The notes under the pieces: model-generated | The model's input: the letters and a program-made list of their open reading frames with translations, nothing else | The model's database searches: none | What the model was told of the DNA's origin: nothing | Shown here: positions 11,047 to 22,735 of the stretch, piece after piece | Layout of the letters: each line of letters opens with the position of its first letter | Position numbering within the stretch: the stretch's first letter is position 1 | NCBI GenBank assembly: GCA_947044365.1 | Contig: OX345640.1 | Span: 1,421,001 to 1,485,000 of the forward strand | Source of the DNA: Petrosia ficiformis | Lineage: Eukaryota; Porifera; Demospongiae; Haplosclerida; Petrosiidae | DNA length: 64,000 bases | Direction of reading: 5' to 3' | Made by a program: the position numbers and the translations under genes

Positions 11047-11107
11047 CTGTTCTTTTCTCATGTTTTGCACGGAGATTACAAGCAGCCTTTTCTGCATCAG
11101 AAAGATG
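11047..11107 (-). other. Candidate 61-nt exon of unknown role
   Basis: Bounded by TTTGTTTCAG and GTAACT, it reads HLSDAEKAACNLRAKHEK and ends in phase 1. A copy lies near 25191-25235 and a decayed version near 45567-45620. It could be a 5' exon of the RTK gene or an exon relic of another gene. No family recognised. Confidence 0.3.
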
Positions 11108-11573
11108 CTGAAACAAAAAGTAAAATTTATTCAAACTCTCAAAGTATCTGTTACAGTTACTATTTATGAGTGGTTTGTTTTATGTATTTCTGCATGAGCA
11201 CTTAAAAGTTGAATCTGGGATAAGACTAGCTTGTATCTCCTTGCTACTTCTTGAGAAAGGGGGAAAAGTAAGGTAATTAAAGATTTCTTTGGCATTATTA
11301 CAGACTTATAAACTATTTATTACTGTAATGACTAACAGTTGCTAGTCTTTTATTATATATAGCTGACAGTAAAATCACAAAGTAGTTTATGTACTGCCTG
11401 TGGTGCTTCCGGAATTGTCCCTCATTAAATTTTTAACGGAATTGCCCCACCTTTCATAAGCAATGCCTGATCAGATAATATTTTCTATTCAGGGTAGGAG
11501 TAGTGTCACCAGTTCTAACAGTAACTTCATAATTTTCTGAAATTTGGCCTAAGTGCAAAATTTATCAACAATA

Positions 11574-11624
<51 letters not shown>

Positions 11625-11726
11625 GTACACTTTACTCTGACAAATAATTGGCTTGTTGTCTTGGACTCTCAGTCGAGAAGCTTTATATATGTAAAACATA
11701 GGTTGTATTTAAATTATTATTTACAG

Positions 11727-11878
11727 AAAAGTGGCTACAGACTTTGGATCAGAGCAAGATTGTTGGAGAGAGTGTGAAACTGTTGGATATTCACAAGTTA
11801 AAAGACAAGGAGATAGAAGCTATATATCTTCATTTGTACAGGGGAATGATACTTCCGCTTCCTTGCAGTAAAACATGA
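11727..11878 (+). other. Candidate plus-strand terminal exon, conserved in three spacers
   Basis: After TTATTTACAG the plus strand is open for 48 codons to TGA, reading KWLQTL, ESVKLLDIHKLKDKE and IEAIYLHLYRGMILP. Copies at about 25840-26005 and 46076-46224 remain open, differing by a few residues and a three-residue deletion. It lies a few hundred bases beyond each kinase stop codon and on the opposite strand. No family recognised. It could be the last exon of a duplicated neighbour gene or a relic. Confidence 0.4.
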
Positions 11879-12197
11879 TACTGGCTCCATAAATTGACAT
11901 TTCATTTTCAGTAGTATACTAATGTATGTACGTACAACCCTACTTATAAGTGTAGTAATGTAATAGTGATTACAATCATAAGTAATGAATAGGAGGAATA
12001 CATCACGAATGCATAGTATTAAAATTGTTGAAAATGTATTATTTTAGTGAGTAAAATAAACAAAGTCTTTATAACTTGTAGTGATATATATGAGGACCTA
12101 AAATATTTGTATCCCTTGTAACACTTTAAGAAGTACATATAATGATAATAACAGTTCTTATGTATAGACTAGTTATATTAGCAATAGAATAGAAAGT

Positions 12198-14503
12198 TCA
12201 TGCATTAAGATTCTTGGTGTAAAATTCAGTAAAGTCAATGTAATCCGCTAACGGTTCCAGTATACTATTCAAAACCTCAACTACTTCTGAAAAACAAGGT
12301 CTTTCGTCAGGGTTTTTGAGCCAACAGGATGTCATGAGAGAGTATCTATGAAAAGAATCAGTGAGTGCATGAAATGAAATATAATAGTTAAACTCACATT
12401 TCTTGAGAACATACAGAATTTATGGGTTTGCTTAGTCTTTCTCCTTTATTAAGCAATTCAGCAACTTCACCTGGACTGAGGCCAGGATAAGGCATTATGC
12501 CCAGGCTGAATATTTCCCAACATACTACTCCATATGACCACTGAAAGAGAAATAACATATACCTGACTTAATTATTCTTAATATATTTAACATACCACAT
12601 CCGTTTTCTCATTAAATAAACCATCATTAATACTCTCCAATGACATCCACTTGATAGGCAGTTTCACTGAAGAGGTTTGTCGATAGTAGTGAGTTAAGTA
12701 GATATCTTCAGAAAGTCCAAAATCAGCCACCTTTATTATTCCACCTGATGAAATCCTATTGACAATTTGACATACATAAAAAAGAACAGGAAGGATAATT
12801 ATATGAAAATGGTAAAAAGCTTGTTGATCATTCCAAACTAAAGTTATGAATATTTTTCTGAGGTCCAGGTGATTATGTATGACATTTGCAATTATTTTTT
12901 TAAATGTTATATTAATAGAGTGAAATCAAATTATCTAAAGTAAAAAGCATAGCAGTGGAACATGCAAGAACAGATATGCACACTAGTGAAAATAGTGATT
13001 AGAGAGACACAACATGACCTATTGTAGAATATTGTCTCTTCCTTATTAACCTGCCTTCATTAGCAAGCATAGCAAAGCACCTAACTAGGTCCTAGATTTA
13101 AATACTAGAAGGTCCAGATTATTTGTGGACATTAATTTCTACCAATGATCTTACATGCAATTTCTTGTTGCAAGATCTCTATGGACAAAATTGTTTTGCG
13201 ACAAGTACTCCATGCCTTTAGCTATTTGCAAACACATTGAAAGCAGTCGTTTTGTAGTGTCAAGAATGATATCCTCATCTGCATTTTCAGAAATAGTAAA
13301 GTTAGGTCTCTCTCTCTTTAGATAAGACAGAAGACTGCCTTCATTCATGAAAGGTGTTAAAATATATGGAGCATCTCCAAGACCAAGACAGACACCAAGC
13401 AGAGGCAAAACATTTAAATGATCAAAATCTTTCATTTTAAAACTTTCTTGTATAATATTGATAACATCAGATTCAGTGAATTCTCCTGTGAATGTGTGAT
13501 AAAAACTAAAATTATGTAATTGTCTTCAGTTTGAATGTATTCATTCATCATTCGTATTGCATAAACAATTATAGTATTAATAAATGTATGAGAAGGTTGA
13601 CAAACCTTTAAGTGTTTTAGCAGCTACTGCTTGTGGTACACTATTGAAGTCTGATTCATGTGTGAGAAGACCACGATAAACAATACCAAATTCACCTATA
13701 CAAATACATTAACTCTTTTCCAAATTATTAAATAATTATGAGTTTACAACAAATCATGTATGCTCACTTTACAAATGTATGTCGTACCATAAATAAAAAT
13801 AAATTATTATATACATGTATATATAAATAAGAAATATTATATAGTGTGATATCTGCTAATTCATTATCTAAGTACTGATTAGAATGGTATGTGGAATTGA
13901 GATGCCTGACAAGTCCAAAGTGGTGATACCTTAAAATTAATCACCACTTCGGGCTTGTCAGTCCTATATATCTCATTACACATACCATCTAATCAATACT
14001 TAGATAATGTATTAGCAACCATCACCTTATATAATATTTCTTGTTTTTTTTGTTTATTGTACACTGAAGAAGACAGTGAGTAACTGTCAACATGTTTGAT
14101 TTTTAATAAAGTATTTCTAATCAGAGTGTAACAAAACTATATATCTGAAATATGAATCTTGATCACAGAGATAATCTCTTTAAATATAATTAATAGTCCA
14201 ATCATTATGATCAGTTAAGTTCCACTGTCATTGAGTGAAGACATATTAATACATACTCACTAATTACCTTGACCAATCTTTTCAATTAACTGTACTCTTG
14301 ATGCTGAAATCAAATGACTTGAGAGTTCCCCTAAACACACTGTTCCAAAACTATTTTGAAGAAATCTTTGAATATATTTTTCTCTCTCTTCATTATCTGG
14401 TAACAAAAACAAGATAGATATGTGAATACAAACAGCACACACAACTGTATTCATACCAGTTTGGTCTACATTTGTAAAATAGAGTTGGTCCATCTCGAAA
14501 ACT
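12198..14503 (-). CDS. Tyrosine kinase domain exons (gene 2)
   Basis: Seven exons encode the juxtamembrane region and a complete tyrosine kinase. Visible motifs in order: glycine loop IGQGEFGIVYRG, lysine strand [25 protein letters not shown] (very MET-like), catalytic loop [15 protein letters not shown], an activation loop with tandem tyrosines (HYYRQ), P+1 loop [23 protein letters not shown] and DPDERPCF-like [13 protein letters not shown]-x-RN is the receptor-type tyrosine kinase signature. The short tail ends [10 protein letters not shown]. No active-site residue appears lost, so catalytic activity is expected. Confidence 0.92.
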
Positions 14504-15032
14504 CTAGTAATAATTTATTTTTGAACAACTGGTCATAAACTCATCACATATAAATACCTTGAATTAATTTTATTCCTCCGACGTTTTAATATAATCAATA
14601 AAATTATTATCCCCACCAATAAAAGTATTACAATACAAACTGGTACTGTAGTACTAATAATGATTGTTTCAGTTTGAGTATCTAGAAAAATAAATGAATG
14701 AAGATCTGTCAACTGCTCAAAAGTGCTTAAAACATTTATGGCTTTTGATTGCAGGGTTAATGTATTGTATTATACATTAACCCTGCAATCAATTTTTTCT
14801 GCCAGTACAAGTTAACATTTCTGATAAACTGTACAATAGTTCCTATATGATTTATTAAATATTAATAAGCACAGTATTTATATATATACACAGATACATA
14901 ATTGAGAACCACATAGGCACATATACACAAAGTCATAGTGATGTGTACATGTATGTATGTATATTATATAATTATATGTATTGTAATGTATAATTATGTA
15001 TCTATGTATTTAGGTATGTACATGTATGTATG

Positions 15033-15066
<34 letters not shown>

Positions 15067-18000
15067 TGTATGTATGTATGTTGTATCACTTGTATGTATG
15101 TATGAATGTATATAAATATATATGTATGTATATATGCATGTACGTATATATCTACATAATATATGTACGTAGTATATGTACATATAAGTAATTAGGTAAA
15201 TTTTTTGTATGTATGCATGGTTATATTATGTATTTCACACACCTGAACAAGTCGTTAAGTCATCATTCAATTGATATCCAGGATTACATTCACAAACAAA
15301 ACTTCCAATAGTGTTTATACATCTATGATCACAGGTACTGTTATTGTTACACTCATTAATATCTGTCAAAATGTTTACAATTATGTAATTACTATCTTTT
15401 TGGATATGCAAGTGTTAGGCTTGCATTCTTCATTAAGTATGCATACCAGTGTTTTTGATAAGCTTATTTGGTGCACCATTGGCACGAAGAGACTCTTATT
15501 TAGCACTGCACAGTTCGCTCTTTGGGTAAGATGGTGCAGTTAATTATGATTGTATTGTCACTAACAGCATTAACTCTTTGCTAATTGGCTCAAGATATAT
15601 TCCCAATGGCACACACACTAACCATTGTTGAGCCAATTTGGCCCACGCATATCAAAAACTCTGATGTATATATATGTTTCTAACTTTGTATGTTGGTATG
15701 TATGTTATCATGTATTTCACATATAGTGTTTTGCCCACACTGGGTGGCATTCAGCATGAATTAACCACCACTCATGATTAATCACCTCTCAGATTTTGGC
15801 TACTGAGACATAATTAACCCTTTGAAAGCGTTAGTTTATTAATGTTACTAAGCACAAAACGCGGATGATGTAATAATGACCTATTCATAAGCTTTATTAG
15901 CTCTGTATTGTTGTTATGGCTATAAATTCTTTATAGACATGAAATCTATTTATAGAACAGTAAGTTTTGATTAAAAAACCACAATGTTATCAGATGGCTT
16001 CATCTCAATTCCTTCGTGATTTTTACCGTTTTTGTTGTTGCTCGACATTTGGCTTTTGTATCTACACAGTTGTATGCACGCCCCAAATGAAGTGATTCTA
16101 CAGAAGCTAGATGTCTCCTCCAGCTACAGTGTAAGTTATAGCTAGCTATTCCAAGCAGGTAAGTCGGGACAAGCATTTTCTTTCTAGAAAGTTGGGCGTC
16201 GACCGTCTCCTTCGTCGAGTCTGTCTGCTCACATTCTTTCATGGAAGTAACATGGTAGTTTAAACTTGGTATGTACTTAGTTATAATCCAGATAAGGATG
16301 TATGAAAGGTTTGAAACAGTTCTAACATAGTTTAAGGGTTGTTTGCATTTGCTAAATGTTATAGGCATATATATATGCCCGCAGCGTATACGGGAAGCCG
16401 TGTTGGGCATATAAATATGCCCAACGCAGGGTTAAGTATATACACATACTGGATAAACACTTAATGTAAGTTAGAATCCAACTACCACTCTAAATATCCT
16501 GGGCAGAACACTGTACATACCTGAACAAGTCATTAAGTCATCATTCAATTGATATCCAGGATTACATTCACAAATAAAACTTCCAATAGTGTTTATACAA
16601 TTCAGATTACTACCATCTATCAAATAGAGAAACAAGATAATTATATTGAGAAAAAAGTATCCAAATAATTGACTATGTATCAATCATTGTTGATGGCACT
16701 AGTGTCTCTACCTTTCTGTGTACTCAAAAACTGGCATGGAGCCTGAAGAAGTAAGTGTAACTGCAATCAAGCTGGGGGGGCACTGCTCCCCAAAAAATTA
16801 CTGCAAGACTATTATACTGCTGATACAATCACAGTTATCACAGTGATGTAATAAAGTGTAAACTCCAAAGAATTTAGCTGCAATAGTCACTTTGGTGATG
16901 ATTTAAAGGTGAGGTACAAAAATGATATAGACATGAAAGCTTCATCTACAACTCCTCTCAGATGCAATAAAATCTGTAAAGTTAAATGGCATTCCAATCA
17001 AGGAAGTAACACGAATCAGTACAATTTGTGATGTTTTCTATCACCAGCCAGCCTTAAAAAGTTTTATTACGGAAGTGCACAAGCTTCTGAAACTTTATTT
17101 GACCATTCCTGTCACCACTGCTATATAGTGCAGAACGTAACGTTTCTGCACTAACACATATCAAAACAGAATTTTATGAAAATCTAAATTTACAAGATAT
17201 TTCTAAACAATTCATCAAGTGTAATGACCAGGGAATAAACTTTTTTTGGAAATGTTTAGTTTATTTTGATTAAAATAAATGCCAATTTTGTTGTGATATT
17301 TTTAACCTGCCTCCCAATAACATTTTCCTTCCTACTCCACTGTGACATATATATATATGTATATTAAACGCTGTAGAAAGCAATTATAGAGAGGGCCTCC
17401 AGGCCATAAAAATGGTAGCTATTTTATTATGGATCAGAGTATCAGTGTTTCCCCCAAAAGGTGATACCATGGAGCTTCCTCACCTTTTATTCTAAAGTTA
17501 ATGCTTGAAACACTGTTTTACAACACTAATTAAATGTTTTCGAACAATCCTCATGACTACTGATGCACTTCTCCACCCGTAATATATATCTTGGGGAAAA
17601 CTCTGGTAGTATCTAACTATGTAAAGTACATGTCAAAACAGATAGCTGTACTATGCATATAGGGCCCAAACAACTAGTCAACTAATCAGTTAAGCTTAGA
17701 GTGGTCAAAGTATATATGTTTGTATGTATGTCTGTATGTATATAACTATGTATGTACGTATATATGTATGTATGTATGTGTGTGTGTATGTATGTATATA
17801 TGTATGTACACATGTATATATGTATGTATGTATGTATATATGTATGTTATATATATATATATATGTGTGTATGTATGTATGTACATGTACATGTATGTAT
17901 GTATGTATGGCATTTATGTACATATGTATGTATGTATGTAATACTATGTATGTATGTATGATTGTGTATTCCTTGTGATATGCACTTCTTACAATTGCTG

Positions 18001-21000
18001 AGGTTACATTGCATTCCTGATTGTGGTTGCTGGAAGTCTCCATTAACTTGAAAAACAAACACACCACGACATCCCAAATTACTCTCTCTATTGACACTAA
18101 AGATGCTACTAGTAAGTGATTCATTCACACTGATGAAATCATCATCATTGCCTGCATTAATTCCTACTTGAGGTGGAGTTTGACATGTGGATGAATTTAC
18201 ATCTCCATACAAGAAGAAAACAAAGGAATGAACACCATTTGTTGCTAGAACACACTGAAATGTGACTCTCTGTTAAAGAAAAGTTTGTTATGTGTATGTT
18301 AGAAACATAATGATGTTATAGTGTTGTAGTTGAGTGGTCGGGTCTGTCAGTCAGTTTATTAACTGAAGTTATGCAATGCTGAGCAGGAACATTAATATGA
18401 TGTTCAAATGATTAGGAAGATTGGGATTATATACCTTTGGTCGTTATTTTGAGAACCCTTATTATTAGTGGTGATGTTATTTGTATCCATACTAAATATT
18501 TTGTTTTAGTTAATATAAAGTTAAAACTTACTTCTTCAATAGAGCAGAAATATCCCACATTATCCCATGTTACAATAAGCACTTCTGTAGCTAAGAAGCT
18601 TGTTAGTTCAGGAAAAGCACTTGCTACATCCTCACTGACTCTCTGAATAGTTTCATTGTTTGTAGTTACTCTACGCCACACATTACTATCAGAGTAACTA
18701 ATTAGATCAGTCCAAAATGGAGCTATTAGTGCCGTACTAATAGGAAAACTATCTGGAGTATAATCGCGAAATGAAGAATTGAAGGAGAGAACGCCATTGT
18801 TATTTATCTACATACAAACATAAAGAATGTTAAAAATTATTACATACATAATTAAGATTCTGATTCATTCATTATTCTACAGGAAGTCATCAAAATGTGT
18901 TGTATAGGAAGTACACTTATTAGACTTTTTTCATAACAAATTTTGTGGGCTTCCTGAACAAAATAGCAGAGAGGACCTTGTGAATTGAATAATAAAAGTA
19001 TCGATTTTGCCAGACCCACATCTTAATTATTGAATATGATTATTAACACTAAAAAACAAGTCAATAATTAGAGACTTACGAACACTCTTCTGTAATTTGT
19101 ACTATGAAAAACAAAATCAGTATTTAATTGTATTGATCTGGAGCCATCATCTGCTAGGACAGTTAATATATCTTCATTTTCATCACCAAAAGGAAACAAA
19201 TATCTGCTATAGCATCCAATACCATCTGCACACTCATCAAAATCTGTCAAAAGATATGTACATGTTGTATATATGTATGCATGGGTATATGTGTGTGTAT
19301 GTATGTATGTATAATATTATATGTATGTATGTAATAGTTATAACATATCTTCCAGTGCCATATGGAATATATTGTTACTGTAACGACGTCAGGCCCAAGG
19401 GTGTGGTGTCATCACAGTGACATGTGGACAATATATTTCATGTGTGTAAAAATCTGTTTCGTATGGAAAAGAAGCATAAAAGTATTCTTATTTCTTATCT
19501 TAAAGAGACTCTTTAAAGTCTTTAAGCTGTTAATTGCAGAACACCATCTTGATACAGTCAGTGCCAACATCTGAGATGTGGCATTATGGTTATGCCACAT
19601 TCTGTATGTTGGCATTGTCAGCCCTTTGCTCTTAACTGCTACCATACTAAAGTCTGTTCAAATTCAGGATGATGATATGATGACTTTATATGTAATATAG
19701 TTCATAGTTTAATACCATAAGGTTAATATAATGATTATGCTAAAAATATAACTCAATAATGAAGCAATGGATTGAAATTTGACATACACAAAAAGAATGG
19801 GAAGGATAATTATATGAAAATGGCATGGGGAAAAAAGATGGTTGGTCATTCCAAAGTAAAGTTATGAACTTTTTTTGGAGGTCTAGGTGAACATAAATGA
19901 ACATTACAGGTATATACATATGTATGTGCATTTATGTAATAAGTATGTATGTATATAAACTGGTATATGCATGTACACATGATTGTGTCATGTATTTTTT
20001 TATAGCTGAACAAGTCATTAAGTCATCATTCAATTGATATCCAGGATTACATTCACAAACAAAACTTCCAATAGTGTTTATACATCTATGATCACAGGTA
20101 CTGTTATTGTTACACTCATTAATATCTGTCAAAATGTTTACAATTATGTAATTACTATCTTTTTGGATATGCAAGTGTTAGGCTTGCATTCTTCATTAAG
20201 TATGCATACCAGTGTTTTTGATAAGCTTATTTGGTGCACCATTGGCACGAAGAGACTCTTATTTAGCACTGCACAGTTCGCTCTTTGGGTAAGATGGTGC
20301 AGTTAATTATGATTGTATTGTCACTAACAGCATTAACCCTTTGCTAATTGGCTCAAGATATATTCCCAATGGCACACACACTAACCATTGTTGAGCCAAT
20401 TTGGCCCACGCATATCAAAAACTCTGATGTATATATATGTTTCTAACTTTGTATGTTGGTATGTATGTTATTATGTATTTCACATATACTGTTTTGCCCA
20501 CACTGGGTGGCATTCAGCATGAATTAACAACCACTCATGATTAATCACCTCTCAGATTATACATATATAAGGCTATGAGACATAATTAAGTATATACACG
20601 TACTGGATAAACACTTAATGTAAGTTAGAATCTCTAAATATCCTGGGCAGAACACTGTACATACCTGAACAAGTCATTAAGTCATCATTCAACTGATATC
20701 CAGGATTACATTCACACATAAAACTTCCAATAGTGTTTGTACATATCTGATTACAGTCATAGAGAATATCTGTAAAAAATACATGTATTGGGTTACACAT
20801 GCACATTGCATAACTACATATGTATTAGTTAAAGCACTGTTGTGAGCGCAGGGTTTCATATGCAGGGGAGATGGCCCTAGGATTCCCACCTCAGCCAAAA
20901 AATAAAATTAAAATTTCCTTTACTCAGACCCTATACATTTGTTAAATTGTTTTGAAAATCTTGGTATTACATTCCATATACAGCTACATGTTCATCAGTT

Positions 21001-22702
21001 TATTTGCTGCCTTTTGTGATATATTATATAGTATCAGTATGTAGATATAATTTTTAACTTACAATTACTAATGTTACACTGTAATTGTTCTTGAAACACT
21101 GGAAAAGCAAACACACCCGGACATCCTACATTACTCTCTCTACTAATATTATTGTCCCTATAGGTAAGTTCTCCATAAGCACTAGTGCAGGATGCATCAT
21201 CTGAACTAAAAAGTTCTACTTGTGCAGTTTCAAATGATAAGAACAAGAAAGTGAAATCAAAATAAATGTTGTAGATGAATTGAAATGTAATTCTCTGCAA
21301 AAAAAAAACGTTCATTGTGTGTGTGTGTGTGTAAGAAAATAAGTAAAATACAAATACTCTACTTCATTAGCTTGCAAAGACATGAATTACATTATAATTA
21401 TAGACAGTACAGTGTGTGTATGTGTGTGTGCAAACAAAGTGTTTTTTATTTGCTGATTTGGGTTCAAACTGTCAAATTAAAATTCGCCAATTAGTTTACA
21501 AATGCACATGTGCATTCCAAGAACAATCAGAAGTATAGAATAACCAGCTGATATCTTCTTTGGAATGTGTCCAATGAGAAGTAGTAGTCTCCATTTCTCA
21601 GTTCTCACAATCTCACCTTCCACTACTAAGCATTTCCAGTGATAAAATTAATGGAATAGGATGAAATTTAATTGCTAATCATCTAAATTTAATTCATCAA
21701 TACTCAATATTTAATATTTCCACTATTATGAGTCAATATTTCTACATAATTATACAGTGTACATGCACATTTTTGAATTAATTGGAGAATTTTAATTTGA
21801 CAGTTTGAACCCAAAACCACCAAATAAAAAACTCCATTAATATTTCCACATACAGGTAAAATCTTAGCTAAAAACATTACTTCACTATTATTAGAGCAGC
21901 AATATCCAACATGATCCCATGTTACAATAAACACTTCTTCAGTAGCTGAGAATGAAATCAGTCCAGTAACACTAGCTACTTCATCATTGAATCTCTGAAT
22001 AACTTCAGTATCATTAGTTACTCTATACCACACAGAACCACAATATTGTGTATCTTGGTCAGCACAGGGTGGAGGAATTAGTGGAAAAAGTTGTGGACAA
22101 TTGTTATCATTAAAGACAAGGTCACCAGTGTTGATAAACTACATATAAACATAGAATAATTGTGTTAATGAAAATATTATATCTGATTTCAATAATTAAA
22201 GGCTAGTGAATGTATCATAGTCAAGCTAACCAGAGTACATAATCAACTACACACAAACATATAGAATAAATAGATTGAGTTTCATACATGGTATTCCTCA
22301 CCCCCACCCTCACCAAGGCCAGTTTCTCCTAACATTATGAGAATTTTAATACTAGTAGATCTCATTCAAAATTATTCTTACATATTATCCATACAGAATA
22401 AGAAAGTGCACTGAAGTGGGTAAAAGATGGTGCTTTTATGAATGATCACCTCTCTCAAACTAAAAATCCTGTATGAAACCCTGCACTATATCTGATTACA
22501 TGATTAGTATCTATCAAAATCAAGTTGCACATAATTGCATATCAAACTTACAAATACTTCTCTATTTACAAGTACACTCAGATTTTGTATTGAGTCACTT
22601 GAATGATTGGGAGATATGATAAATAATGTATCTTGAGCTTCAATACCAAATGGATAAAAATTGTTCAGTTGATTGCCACACTCATTGAGATCTGTCACAA
22701 GA

Positions 22703-22735
<33 letters not shown>

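Larger units (their letters stand above)
9101..12197. other. Spacer between gene 2 (3' end) and gene 1 (5' end)
   Basis: About 3.1 kb that should hold the gene 1 promoter and first exon. It is paralogous to 23212-26311, and its outer parts to 39022-41930 and 45530-46528. I see an inverted-repeat element (10106-10416), a possible 61-nt exon, a 120-codon open frame, an (AT)n tract (11579-11625) and an open plus-strand exon candidate at 11727-11878. No confident promoter element is recognisable. Confidence 0.7.

Noticed and set aside
15271..15543. 90-codon plus-strand frame, identical at 20034-20306
   Set aside because: Antisense of an EGF exon plus intron; identity is explained by the intragenic duplication.
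16000..16410. 136-codon minus-strand frame
   Set aside because: Falls wholly inside the piggyBac-type MITE, shows no transposase motif and has no homologous frame in related copies.
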